64,000 nt of DNA from an uncultured Bacteroidota bacterium. GTDB taxonomy: Bacteria > Bacteroidota > Bacteroidia > 2-12-FULL-35-15. The stretch spans positions 104,010 to 168,009 of the forward strand of contig CAIYIS010000080.1 of NCBI GenBank assembly GCA_903926385.1. Direction: 5' to 3'. The first letter of the stretch is position 1, and each line of letters begins with the position of its first letter. Position numbers and translations under genes: made by a program. This document shows, one piece after another, positions 33,874 through 42,980 of the stretch. The notes under the pieces were generated by a model. That model did no database searches and was not told the DNA's origin. It was given only the letters and a program-made list of their open reading frames with translations.

Positions 33874-34323
33874 ATGACTCAGGAAAAAATTATTCGTTTT
33901 GTTGACCTAAATGGCAACCAAATTGGCATCAGGCGCATTCCTTGTTTCGATTGCCCGGCCGATGAATTTAGTTATTATCAGCAGTTTTGGGCCGATGCCG
34001 ATATAGCTGAGCTTTACACCAAGGCGCATTACAAACTGGAATTTGTGGTTTCCAATCCTTTTTTTGAACAGATGAAACACCTCTGGATAAAGCAGGAAAC
34101 CGACAAACTGTGCACCTCGCTTAAATTTTCTGCCCTCGAATGTATGGTAATGCCTTTAATTATGGAGGATAAATTAATAAAAGAAATTGCCGATTTACTG
34201 AGCAATTCGGCCCAAAGCACCATAAAAACTGCCATTACCAGAATGAACGAAAAAGCAAAAATAATTGAAAACCCGGGAGCCAAACGGCTTAAAAATTTTT
34301 TCCTTACTCAAATTATGGCCTAA
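33874..34323 (+). CDS. Small helix-turn-helix protein, hypothetical
   Basis: The 149-residue protein has a C-terminal segment (about residues 88-135) with the pattern of a LuxR- or sigma-70 region 4-type HTH: SALECMVMPLIMEDKLIKEIADLLSNSAQSTIK. The N-terminal half is aromatic and acidic and unassigned. It could be a small transcription regulator. No partner sensor lies beside it. Confidence 0.6.
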   Translation: MTQEKIIRFVDLNGNQIGIRRIPCFDCPADEFSYYQQFWADADIAELYTKAHYKLEFVVSNPFFEQMKHLWIKQETDKLCTSLKFSALECMVMPLIMEDKLIKEIADLLSNSAQSTIKTAITRMNEKAKIIENPGAKRLKNFFLTQIMA

Positions 34324-34921
34324 AACGGAATTTGGGTTTTGTAGACTTTTTTTCCAAAAAGTCTACAAATTAATTTACCTCGACTCAATATTTTTGTAAC
34401 GCAAAAATTAAATACGCCCTGGGCGATTTGATATAAAAATGTTCCTTGAATCGGTTTTATTTCCCTGTTTGAGCATAGCAAACCCGCTTAAACATTGAAA
34501 AACCTCCATTTTGCCTTTTCTTCGTTCCGAAAGGTCTTTCGGTTAAACAAAAAGGTCTTTCGGTTAAACAAAAAGACCTCTCGGTATAACAAAAAGGTCT
34601 CTCGGTATAACAAAAAGGCCTCTCGGTTAAACAAAAAGGTCTTTCGGTTAAACAAAAAGGCCTCTCGGTATAACAAAAAGGCCTCTCGGTATAACAAAAA
34701 GGTCTTTCGGTTAAACAAAAAGGTCTCTCGGTATAACAAAAAGGTCTTTCGGTTAAACAAAAAGGTCTTTCGGTATAACAAAAAGGCAAAATGGAACGAA
34801 AAAGAGGTTTGGCGAAATGGGGAGGACTGAATGAGCAAAAAAACAGAGTAAAAATGGAATTTTAACAAAGGCTAATGCAACAATATAATTAATTAATAAT
34901 TTAACTAAAATAATAAATACT
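34324..34921. other. Non-coding region with 21-bp minisatellite
   Basis: About 600 nt without a supported gene. The middle (34528-34788) is a tandem 21-bp array; its flanks are AT-rich. Open frames of 110-126 codons occur on both strands here but consist of the repeat translated in different frames, which I do not accept as genes. Confidence 0.65.
34528..34788. repeat. 21-bp tandem repeat (minisatellite), twelve units
   Basis: The CGGT of each unit falls at 34540, 34561, 34582, 34603, 34624, 34645, 34666, 34687, 34708, 34729, 34750 and 34771: exactly 21 bp apart. The unit is close to AAAGGTCTTTCGGTTAAACAA. Two positions vary together (TTAAAC or TATAAC after CGG; TCTTTC, TCTCTC or CCTCTC before it). 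The first unit forms a perfect palindrome with its flank (34528-34543). Confidence 0.92.
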
Positions 34922-35599
34922 ATGAAAAATCTATCTTTTAAAATTTTAACGTACAATGTATTCATCAACAATTTTATTCCTTTTATTACCAGTCCTACCA
35001 ATGTAGCTCGGTTTGGCTTTACTGCCACTCAGGTTACAGCTTTTACGGCACTGCTAACGAGTTGGAATACGAAATATGCGGACTATATAAACCCGCTTAA
35101 CTTTGGCAGCTCAACAGTAATAGATGCCATCAACACCGCTTATCGTGCGGCATTTGTGGTTACTCAGGCGGCACGAACCCAGATAGTGAGTAATACCACC
35201 ATTGTATTAACAAGTGCCGAAAAATCGATGTGCAACATAAAAGACCGCGACAACACACGCACCCCGTCAGGTATTCCCAAAAATGCTCCAACATTGGCTT
35301 GTATTGTAATTGGGATGATGATGATGCGGTTTGCAGCGCTCAACCCATTGTTGCCATTTAAAAAAGCCAAACCCGATTATGCACATTTGATAGGAGTGAA
35401 AATTGCAGTAACAGGTTCGGGAGCCGCTGCTCCTCCCGACTCGGCTTATGTAAGACTAGCTGACGAAACCGACACTATATTCGAAACTCTGTTCACTTCC
35501 GACCAGATAGGTAAAATAGCTTATGTAAAAGTGTTTTATATCAACAGCCGCGGTGAGGCCGGCCCCGACAGCATTCCGTATATTGTTACAATTGCCTAA
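34922..35599 (+). CDS. Conserved-looking hypothetical protein
   Basis: The 225-residue protein has no clear motif. The N-terminal part is helical and hydrophobic (RFGFTATQVTAFTALLTSWNTKYADY) and the C-terminal 70 residues are beta-rich and end in YVKVFYINSRGEAGPDS. The pattern recalls hypothetical proteins found in multiple copies in Bacteroidota genomes, but I cannot name the family. No signal peptide is evident. A terminator-like hairpin lies downstream (35669-35702). Confidence 0.6.
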   Translation: MKNLSFKILTYNVFINNFIPFITSPTNVARFGFTATQVTAFTALLTSWNTKYADYINPLNFGSSTVIDAINTAYRAAFVVTQAARTQIVSNTTIVLTSAEKSMCNIKDRDNTRTPSGIPKNAPTLACIVIGMMMMRFAALNPLLPFKKAKPDYAHLIGVKIAVTGSGAAAPPDSAYVRLADETDTIFETLFTSDQIGKIAYVKVFYINSRGEAGPDSIPYIVTIA

Positions 35600-35600
35600 G

Positions 35601-35640
35601 CACCTCTCCCCTGCCCCTCTCCGCAAGAGAGGGGGGGACG
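35601..35640. repeat. GC-rich palindromic repeat, copy 1
   Basis: CACCTCTCCCCTGCCCCTCT and the following bases match the copy at 63768-63806 almost exactly. It forms an inverted repeat (CCCCTCTCC / GAGAGGGG) and differs sharply in base composition from the AT-rich surroundings. Confidence 0.75.
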
Positions 35641-35668
35641 TGAAAAATTGGCAATTGATTATTCGTAT

Positions 35669-35702
35669 TAAAATCCTGCTCCGAAAGGGGTGGGATTTTT
35701 TT
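35669..35702 (+). terminator. Terminator-like hairpin
   Basis: AAAATCCTGCTCC pairs imperfectly with GGGGTGGGATTTT across GAAA, followed by a T run, about 70 nt after the stop of the 225-residue gene. Confidence 0.5.
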
Positions 35703-35932
35703 ATAATATATATAATATAAGTATATTTGTGAGCAATTTAAGCGGGTACGGTTTGCAGGTGAGGGCAAAAGTGCAGTGTACATTTGAGCCAGTATGTGCG
35801 AATGACTGCAAGGGCATCGTTTCTGCAAATATTAAAGAGTAAAAATGGATCATCAACAAGGAGGAAAAGTTATGCGTCATTCTGAGAACATGCGTAATGA
35901 ACTTTAACGCAACAGAGGTAGTATGACAAAAA

Positions 35933-36763
35933 ATGAAAACAATAAAAAATTATTTAAAAAAGAATTTATCAAAATCATCAAAAAGAAAGTTGCGGAATTT
36001 AATTGACGATATTAAAGCGATAGGATTCGGAAACAATTTAGATAAACTTGCTGAAATTTATAGAACAGATAAAACAGGCGACCATAATTATACACCACAT
36101 TACAAATTACATTTCAGGAAATTTAAATACAAAAGAATAAAATTACTTGAAATAGGTGCTGGTGGTTTTGAAAAACCATACGAAGGGGGCTATGCTTTGC
36201 GAATGTGGAAAAAATATTTTCCTTTCGGTACTATTTTTTCTATTGATATTTATGACAAAAGCACAATTGAAGAAAAGAGAGTCAAAATATTTCAAGGGAA
36301 GCAGAATGACAAAGAATTTTTAGACAAAGTAACAGGAATGACAGGAGACTTGGATATAATAATTGATGATGCCTGCCATATTAATAAATACGTTATTGAA
36401 TCATTTCAGATACTATTTCCAAAATTAAAAGATGGCGGTATTTATGTTGTTGAAGATACTCAAACATCTTATTGGAAGAGTTTTGGTGGTGACAGCGAAA
36501 ATTTAAACAATCCTGAAACTACAATGAGTTTTTTCAAGAGCTTGGCAGATTCTTTAAACAATAAAGAATTTATTAAACCCAATTACAATCAAAGTTATTA
36601 CGATAAAAAAATAGTGTCAATTCATTTCTATCATAATTTAGTGTTTATTTACAAAGGCAATAATAATGAAGATTCTAATATAATAATTAATAACGAAGAT
36701 ACCACTAACCGCCTAGCAACTAATAAAACAGGAAGTATGGAAAAGCCCAATTTAATTTTATGA
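35933..36763 (+). CDS. Class I SAM-dependent methyltransferase (MycE-like)
   Basis: The 276-residue protein has the YRTDKTGDHNYTPHY region (about residues 41-55), then LLEIGAGGFEKPYEGGYALRMW, the SAM-binding motif, and SIDIYDKS (acidic residue for the ribose). IIIDDACH (about 138-145) supplies the acidic metal-binding pair, and VVEDTQTSYW follows. This pattern fits metal-dependent sugar O-methyltransferases such as MycE. The start codon of the next gene overlaps its stop by 4 nt (ATGA), so the two are coupled. The acceptor is probably a sugar of a surface glycan or natural product; this is inference. Confidence 0.82.
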   Translation: MKTIKNYLKKNLSKSSKRKLRNLIDDIKAIGFGNNLDKLAEIYRTDKTGDHNYTPHYKLHFRKFKYKRIKLLEIGAGGFEKPYEGGYALRMWKKYFPFGTIFSIDIYDKSTIEEKRVKIFQGKQNDKEFLDKVTGMTGDLDIIIDDACHINKYVIESFQILFPKLKDGGIYVVEDTQTSYWKSFGGDSENLNNPETTMSFFKSLADSLNNKEFIKPNYNQSYYDKKIVSIHFYHNLVFIYKGNNNEDSNIIINNEDTTNRLATNKTGSMEKPNLIL

Positions 36764-37833
36764 ACCATAACAATAAAACTAATTTGAAATTTGTCTATTG
36801 GTTTGCTTACTACAATCTTGATTCTCCCAGCGTTCGTTACAGAGGACAATACCCGATGGAATTTTTAAAAAACAACTACGACATAAATTCATATTTCGTT
36901 TATCCAAGCTACAAACCAAATAACGTTTTGCTTTTTACAAAAGCATTTTTTTCAGCTTTGTTTTTTCGCAAACCCAATTCTATAATAGTTGTTCAAAGAA
37001 TAAATTCAAATTTCATTTACGCCAACCTATTAAAGTTGCTTATTAAAATAAGAAATACCGACACTATTTATGACATTGACGATGCTGATTATTTAGAATA
37101 TCCAACCAAGACAATTTATTACTTCTCCAAGAACTGTTCTAAAATATCTGTTGGTAGCAACGAGTTGGTAAAAAACCTTTCAAAGTTTAACAGAAACATT
37201 TTATTCAACACTTCGCCAACACCTGACCTAAAAATAGTAAAAGGAAATAAAAATAATCTTTTGACGATTGGATGGATTGGTGGATATGGTGGTGACCACA
37301 AAGTAAGTTTACTAAACAACTTCTTTCCTGCATTGAAAGACCTGCCATTTAAGGTAAAGTTAATTTTGCTTGGTGTTGCAGACAAATCGGAATATGAATA
37401 CCTAACGAAACATTTTGAACAGTTTGAGAATGTAATTTTAGAAATGCCACAAGGAAATAATTGGACAGACGAAATAGACGTTCAAAATAGAATTGCTACA
37501 TTTGATATTGGAATTGCAACGCTAATAGACAACGAAACGCATCGCTCAAAATCCGCCTTTAAAGCGAAACAATATCTAAACAATGGAATTCCTGTATTAA
37601 GTTCAGACATTCCTGAAAATAATAAATTTGTAGAACATGGTAAAAACGGTTTTCTTTGTTCTACACCAGCAGAATTTAGACAGCATATTATTGAATTTAA
37701 CGAAATCAGTCAAAACAATTACAAAATATTTTCCGACAAAGCAAGAAACTCAATACAGAACTTTAGTTTGACAAAATACACCGACAACTTAATAGAGGCA
37801 TACGAAAAAAAGAACAACGAACGGCTAACATAA
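36760..37833 (+). CDS. Glycosyltransferase, GT4-like
   Basis: The 357-residue protein has a GT-B organisation. The N-terminal domain opens with KFVYWFAYYNLDSPSVRYRG, and the C-terminal domain has LTIGWIGGYGGDHKV (donor-binding Rossmann start) and SAFKAKQYLNNGIPVLSSDIPEN, typical of GT4. It overlaps the methyltransferase gene by 4 nt. A retaining transfer of a sugar is likely, but donor and acceptor are unknown. The pair is isolated between repeat-rich intergenic DNA and an M16 protease, so it may have moved as a unit. Confidence 0.82.
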   Translation: MNHNNKTNLKFVYWFAYYNLDSPSVRYRGQYPMEFLKNNYDINSYFVYPSYKPNNVLLFTKAFFSALFFRKPNSIIVVQRINSNFIYANLLKLLIKIRNTDTIYDIDDADYLEYPTKTIYYFSKNCSKISVGSNELVKNLSKFNRNILFNTSPTPDLKIVKGNKNNLLTIGWIGGYGGDHKVSLLNNFFPALKDLPFKVKLILLGVADKSEYEYLTKHFEQFENVILEMPQGNNWTDEIDVQNRIATFDIGIATLIDNETHRSKSAFKAKQYLNNGIPVLSSDIPENNKFVEHGKNGFLCSTPAEFRQHIIEFNEISQNNYKIFSDKARNSIQNFSLTKYTDNLIEAYEKKNNERLT

Positions 37834-38150
37834 GTAGTCGTTACCCCCTGTAAGCTCAAAATTGCACTTCGTACTTATTAAACATGTAAGTTTTACTTAT
37901 ACATAAAAGTAAACAAAGAATACAAATAAAGTAAACACTGTGCTCTGCCTCTAATGATTGGTGACTGTTTATTGTCTACTCCCTAATTGCCCAATTGAAC
38001 CTTAAAGATTGCTTCGCTGCACTCGCAATGACAAGACCTGAACTTTTAACTTAAAACTTAAAACCCGAAACACAGAAGCATTTACTAATTCTAAAAATCC
38101 ACCTGAGTATTCAAATCTTTTTCTACTTTTGATACCTCAAAATAAAAATT
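37834..38150. other. Intergenic region before the M16 protease
   Basis: About 317 nt of AT-rich sequence with no gene. A TACTTTTG box at 38125-38132 may be the -7 element of the protease promoter; no matching -33 box is clear. Confidence 0.5.
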
Positions 38151-41126
38151 ATGAAAATTAAAAACATCCTCATTGCAGGGTTGTGTGTGGCAGGTTCAGT
38201 AGCTGCCGTAACGGCCCAAACCAAATTGATAGAAAAAGTAACGCGCAAAGGAAGCGAACTGGTAATACCTTACGAAAAATATGTATTGTCGAACGGACTA
38301 ACAGTGGTGGTTCACGAAGACCATTCGGACCCGATAGTGTATGTGGATGTTACTTATCATGTGGGTTCGGCACGCGAACAGGAAGGTCGTTCGGGGTTTG
38401 CTCACTTTTTCGAACACATGATGTTTGAAGGTTCGGAACATGTGGGAAAAGGAAAACACTTTAAAATACTAACCGAAGCGGGAGGAACACTAAATGGTTC
38501 GACTACTACCGACAGAACCAACTATTGGGAAATAGTTCCTTCTAATCAGTTGGAAACGGCTATGTGGTTAGAAAGCGACCGTATGGGATTTTTGCTCGAT
38601 TCGGTAACACAAGAGAAATTCGAAAATCAACGTTCGACAGTTAAAAACGAAAGAGGTCAGAACTACGATAACCGCCCTTACGGAGTGGTGCGCGAAAGAA
38701 TAAGTGCAGCTATGTATCCTCCAAGCAATCCTTACTCGTGGCTAACGATAGGATATATAGAAGATTTGAACAGAGTAGATGTAAACGATTTGAAAAAATT
38801 CTTTTTACGTTGGTATGGTCCGAACAATGCTACACTAACTGTTTCGGGCGATGTGAATACGGCCGATGTAATTAAAAAAGCAGAAAAATATTTTGGTACT
38901 ATTCCTCCTTGTCCGGCTGTAACACCTCAAACCATTGCTCCGGTAACGATAGAAAGCGACCGTTATATTTCGTACGAAGATAATGTTCGTGCACCTCAGG
39001 TAAGTTTTAACTGGCCTACTGTGGCTCAAAACACACCTGACGAAGCTCCGCTGGATGTGTTGGCGGATATTTTAACCGGAGGTAAATCGTCTATCTTTTA
39101 TCAGAATTTTGTAAAATCGGAATTGGCTCAGATGGCCAATGGAAGCAATGGTACACAGGAATCGGTAGGAAGTTTTAATATTACCGTGCGTGCTTTCCCC
39201 GGAAAACGTTTGTCTCAGATGGATTCCCTGGTTCGTTCTTCGTTGGTAGAATTTGAAAAACGCGGTGTAACCGATAATGATTTGAAAAAATACAAAGCCG
39301 GTTTTGAAGCGAATATGGTTAATTCGTTATCCAGTGTTCAGGGCAAAGGTACTATGCTGGCTGCGTTTCAGACGTATAGCAACAATCCAAATTATATTAC
39401 AAAACAAATTGCAGATTACAATAATGTAACCAAAGAAGATGTAATGCGTGTGTACAATACTTATATTAAAGGTAAGTATGCGGTTATTTTGTCGGTGTAT
39501 CCAAAAGGAAAACCGAATGTAGCCAAAGCAGATAACTACACACCTCCTGCACGCAACACAAATGCTGTGGAAGGTGAGCAGTATAAAAATTTAGTAAACA
39601 GAAAAGCAAAAGATGATTTTGACAGAAAGAAAAAACCGGCTGCATCGGTTGCTGTGTCGGTAAAAGTGCCGGATGTATGGATGCTGAATTATGCAAACGG
39701 AATGAAAATAATCGGTTCTAAATCGGATGAAGTACCAAGTGCAACCATTCAGGTGTATGTGGAAGCAGGGCATCGTTATGAAAACAAAAACCAATCGGGT
39801 ATTTCTGCTTTGCTTACTAGTTTGATGAGCGAGTCGACTACCAAACATACCGCAGAAGAAATATCGGAGAAACTGGATTTGCTCGGAAGTTCGGTAGATA
39901 TTCAGAACAACGGACAAGATGTGGTGCTTACTGTTTCATCGCTCACAAAAAATCTGGATTCTACATTGGCTATTGCCGAAGAAATGTTTTTTCATCCTAA
40001 GTTTGATAAAGCAGAATTCGACCGTGTAAAAAATCAACGCATGGAAGCCATCGCTAATCAGGTAACACAGGCTACTACCATTGCCAACAATGTGTATTCG
40101 AAATTGCTTTATGGAAACAACCATATTATGAGCACACCGGTTATGGGAACGAAAGAAACTGTGGGAGCTTTAACGCTGGATGATTTAAAGAAATATTATC
40201 AGGATAATTTTTCTCCATCAGTTTCGAATATTGTTATCGTTGGCGATATTACTCAGGAAGCTGTAATGCCAAAATTAAACTTCTTGAAAAACTGGAAAGG
40301 AAATGCAGTTAAACACAATCCTGAACCTGCAACTCCAACTATTGACAGAGCAAAAATTTATTTTGTAAATAAAGACAAAGCACCACAATCGGAAATAAGA
40401 ATAGGTTACATGGCTATGCCGTATGACGCAATGGGTGAATATTACCGCTCAACCATTATGAATTACATTTTGGGTGGAGCGTTCAACAGTCACATCAATA
40501 TGAATCTTCGCGAGGAAAAAGGCTGGACTTATGGAGCACGTTCAGGATTTGCAGGGAACAAATTTGTTGGGTCATTTACAGCCAGTGCAGGTGTGAGAGG
40601 AAATGCCACCGACAGTTCGGTGGTAGAGTTTATGAAAGAAATAAGAAACTATGTAAAAGGAGGTATTACTGACGAAGAGCTTGCATTTACAAAAAGTTCG
40701 ATAGGACAAGCCGATGCTTTGAAATATGAAACAGCAGGGCAGAAAGCTAATTTCATTAAACGATTAATGGATTATAATTTGGACAAGAATTATGTGAACA
40801 AACAAAATGAAATTCTGAAAGCCATAACCAAGCCCGAAATAAATGCACTTGCCAAAAAGCATTTGCCATTCGACAATATGATTATTCTTGTTGTAGGTGA
40901 TAAAGCAAAATCGTGGGATGGTTTGAACAAACTTGGATATGAAGTAGTGGAGTTGGATACCGATGGTAACCCTATAAACAAAGAGGGAAAAAAAGATGGT
41001 TCTGCAACACCTTCGGATAAAAAGGTAGATGATACTAAAAAGTCAGAGCCTGCTAAAACGGATGCCCCAGCTAATCCAAAAGGAACTCCAATAAAAAACG
41101 AACGCAGAGATATTAAACAAAGATAA
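38151..41126 (+). CDS. M16 family metalloprotease, two-domain, exported
   Basis: The 991-residue protein starts with a signal peptide (IKNILIAGLCVAGSVAAVTAQ, cleavage near 22). The first M16 domain carries the inverted zinc motif HFFEH (residues 85-89) with a later glutamate in KNERGQNYDN. The second domain (about 515-920) has the same fold without the zinc motif. This is the typical active/inactive pair of pitrilysin-like proteases. It probably degrades peptides in the periplasm. The C-terminus ends in a lysine-, proline-rich tail. Downstream there is a strong bidirectional terminator shared with trmB. Confidence 0.92.
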   Translation: MKIKNILIAGLCVAGSVAAVTAQTKLIEKVTRKGSELVIPYEKYVLSNGLTVVVHEDHSDPIVYVDVTYHVGSAREQEGRSGFAHFFEHMMFEGSEHVGKGKHFKILTEAGGTLNGSTTTDRTNYWEIVPSNQLETAMWLESDRMGFLLDSVTQEKFENQRSTVKNERGQNYDNRPYGVVRERISAAMYPPSNPYSWLTIGYIEDLNRVDVNDLKKFFLRWYGPNNATLTVSGDVNTADVIKKAEKYFGTIPPCPAVTPQTIAPVTIESDRYISYEDNVRAPQVSFNWPTVAQNTPDEAPLDVLADILTGGKSSIFYQNFVKSELAQMANGSNGTQESVGSFNITVRAFPGKRLSQMDSLVRSSLVEFEKRGVTDNDLKKYKAGFEANMVNSLSSVQGKGTMLAAFQTYSNNPNYITKQIADYNNVTKEDVMRVYNTYIKGKYAVILSVYPKGKPNVAKADNYTPPARNTNAVEGEQYKNLVNRKAKDDFDRKKKPAASVAVSVKVPDVWMLNYANGMKIIGSKSDEVPSATIQVYVEAGHRYENKNQSGISALLTSLMSESTTKHTAEEISEKLDLLGSSVDIQNNGQDVVLTVSSLTKNLDSTLAIAEEMFFHPKFDKAEFDRVKNQRMEAIANQVTQATTIANNVYSKLLYGNNHIMSTPVMGTKETVGALTLDDLKKYYQDNFSPSVSNIVIVGDITQEAVMPKLNFLKNWKGNAVKHNPEPATPTIDRAKIYFVNKDKAPQSEIRIGYMAMPYDAMGEYYRSTIMNYILGGAFNSHINMNLREEKGWTYGARSGFAGNKFVGSFTASAGVRGNATDSSVVEFMKEIRNYVKGGITDEELAFTKSSIGQADALKYETAGQKANFIKRLMDYNLDKNYVNKQNEILKAITKPEINALAKKHLPFDNMIILVVGDKAKSWDGLNKLGYEVVELDTDGNPINKEGKKDGSATPSDKKVDDTKKSEPAKTDAPANPKGTPIKNERRDIKQR

Positions 41127-41160
41127 AACTTAGGGTGCGATTTATCTCACCCTAAGTTTT
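41125..41160. terminator. Bidirectional terminator between M16 protease and trmB
   Basis: A perfect 13-bp inverted repeat, AAAACTTAGGGTG and CACCCTAAGTTTT, with a 10-nt loop overlaps the stop codons of both convergent genes. It ends with T runs on both strands. Confidence 0.88.
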
Positions 41161-41816
41161 AAATAACATATTTTAAATCCTTTCTTCGAAAAGATATTTT
41201 CGTAGTGGGTTTTAATAGATGTGAGGGCTTCGTCACGAAGCGTTCTATCTGCATACAAATCATTGGTAGAATCGATAATCTCAAACTTATTTTCAATAGC
41301 TACTTCTTTTGAGTAATCGTAAAACGGTTCGTTATCTGTTTTTAAATTGATGATGCCGTTTTTAATTAAAAACTTTTTGTAGCGGTCTATAAACATCATG
41401 TTGGTAAGTCGCTTTCTCACTCTTGTTTTTTGTGGCTGAGGGTCCGGAAAGGTTATCCAGATTTCGGTAATTTCGTTTTCCGAAAAACAAGCATCAATAT
41501 AATCTATACGTGTGCGAATAAACGCAACATTATTCATGTTGTCATCTGTTGCTGTTTTGGCTCCTGTATGAATTCGATTTCCTTTAATATCTACACCGAT
41601 AAAGTTTTTTTCGGGATATCTTTTTGCCAGCCCTACAGTGTATTCGCCCTTACCACACCCCAATTCCAGAACAATGGGATTGTTGTTTTTAAAATACTCA
41701 TTATGCCATTTACCCTTGAGAGGTAACCCATCTTCCTGCGACTGTTCGAACGATAAAAAAAAGCAATTTTGAAATGATGCTACTTCTGCGAATTTTTTTA
41801 ATTTTCTTTTTGCCAT
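41142..41816 (-). CDS. trmB: tRNA (guanine-46-N7)-methyltransferase
   Basis: The 224-residue protein has the TrmB signature: VLELGCGKGEYTVGLA (SAM-binding), NFIGVDIKGNRIH, and the catalytic-region motif ITFPDPQPQKTRVRKRL (the PDPxxKxRxxKxR type). It methylates N7 of G46 in the variable loop of tRNAs. The start at 41816 lies 45 nt from the divergent glycosyltransferase gene. The length fits the family. No unusual residues are seen. Confidence 0.93.
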   Translation of the reverse strand: MAKRKLKKFAEVASFQNCFFLSFEQSQEDGLPLKGKWHNEYFKNNNPIVLELGCGKGEYTVGLAKRYPEKNFIGVDIKGNRIHTGAKTATDDNMNNVAFIRTRIDYIDACFSENEITEIWITFPDPQPQKTRVRKRLTNMMFIDRYKKFLIKNGIINLKTDNEPFYDYSKEVAIENKFEIIDSTNDLYADRTLRDEALTSIKTHYENIFSKKGFKICYLKLRVR

Positions 41817-41861
41817 TTATTGCTTTGGTTAATATTCTTATTTTTACAAAAATAAAAATAA

Positions 41862-42932
41862 ATGCACACCCGACAACGAATATTGATAGCACCCCTTGAT
41901 TGGGGTTTAGGACATGCCTCGCGCTGTGTTCCTATTATTCGTTTGCTTTTAAAGAAAGGTGCAGAAGTAATTATTGCTGCCGATGGTCGCCCGATGGAAT
42001 TATTAAAACAGGAATTCCCAACACTTGAATTCGTCAGACTGAAAGGATATGAAATTTATTATCCCGAAAGAGGATCGATGATTTTAAAAATGTTTTCTTT
42101 TCTTCCTCGTATTTTATCAGGTATCCGTGCTGAACACAACGCTCTAAAAAAAATAATAAAGGAGAAAAGAATAACCATTGTAATTTCTGATAATCGTTTC
42201 GGCTTATGGAACGATTCTGTAAAATGTATTTTTATCACACATCAGTTGATGATAAAAACTCCTTTTGCAGAAAAACTTTTACATAAAATAAATTTACATT
42301 ACATCAATAAGTTTGATGAATGCTGGATTCCGGATGCAGCTGGAGAAATAAATTTATCAGGTGACTTATCGCATAAATATCCTCTTCCTCGTAATGCCTG
42401 TTTTATTGGAGCCCTTTCTAGATTTGATATAGCTATTTCCTCATTAGAGAAAAAAGACATTTACGACATAGTGGCTATAATATCAGGCCCCGAACCGCAG
42501 CGAACACTATTTGAAAAAATGATTTCGGAACAAATTATTAAAAGCGATTTAAAGGCTTTGATTGTTTGTGGTAAAACAGAAGAGCGCAGCGATGAAATGG
42601 TGACTGAAAAAGTAAGAATGGTAAGTCATTTGAATACGGAAGAAATGAAACAGGCCATTATTGGAGCAAAAATAATTGTTGCACGAAGTGGTTACACCAC
42701 CTTAATGGATATGGCAAGACTCGGCAAAAAAGCTATTTTTATTCCAACTCCCGGGCAAACGGAACAACTGTATCTGGCAGAACGATTGATGAAAGAAAAG
42801 ATTGCTTTTTCTCAACAGCAACATTTATTTAATTTGCAACAAGCAATAATTGAATCTGAGAATTATCGGGGATTGGAGATAATGCCTGAGGAAGATGAAT
42901 TAGAAAAACGGATTGATGCATTAAAAAAATAA
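41862..42932 (+). CDS. MurG-like glycosyltransferase (GT28-type)
   Basis: The 356-residue protein opens with RILIAPLDWGLGHASRC, the GLGH acceptor-binding loop of MurG-like enzymes. Its C-terminal domain has KIIVARSGYTTLMDMARLGKKAIFIPTPGQTEQ, the donor-binding region of this family. It probably transfers a nucleotide-activated sugar to a lipid or glycan. It is not the true MurG by context, since no peptidoglycan genes lie nearby. It diverges from trmB. The C-terminal half is clearly more conserved in pattern than the middle. Confidence 0.8.
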   Translation: MHTRQRILIAPLDWGLGHASRCVPIIRLLLKKGAEVIIAADGRPMELLKQEFPTLEFVRLKGYEIYYPERGSMILKMFSFLPRILSGIRAEHNALKKIIKEKRITIVISDNRFGLWNDSVKCIFITHQLMIKTPFAEKLLHKINLHYINKFDECWIPDAAGEINLSGDLSHKYPLPRNACFIGALSRFDIAISSLEKKDIYDIVAIISGPEPQRTLFEKMISEQIIKSDLKALIVCGKTEERSDEMVTEKVRMVSHLNTEEMKQAIIGAKIIVARSGYTTLMDMARLGKKAIFIPTPGQTEQLYLAERLMKEKIAFSQQQHLFNLQQAIIESENYRGLEIMPEEDELEKRIDALKK

Positions 42933-42966
42933 CACTGGCATAATTCAATGACAGGGTTATTTTTTA
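42923..42966. terminator. Bidirectional terminator-like repeat
   Basis: AAAAAATAAC and GTTATTTTTT form a perfect 10-bp inverted repeat around a 23-nt loop between two convergent genes. Confidence 0.55.
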
Positions 42967-42980
42967 TTGGGCAGTTGTTT

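Larger units (their letters stand above)
35600..35932. other. Intergenic region with palindromic GC-rich repeat
   Basis: About 330 nt without a gene. The left end (35601-35640) is a copy of a GC-rich palindromic repeat that also occurs at 63768 and 63826. An imperfect hairpin with a T tract (35669-35702) may terminate transcription. The rest shows nothing. Confidence 0.6.

Noticed and set aside
34528..34788. CRISPR array
   Set aside because: The units are contiguous with no spacers, and no cas gene is in the window.
34457..34868. Open frames of 110-126 codons on both strands across the 21-bp array
   Set aside because: They only translate the tandem unit in different frames; the period is a multiple of three, so stops are avoided by chance. 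No start signal or conserved domain supports them.
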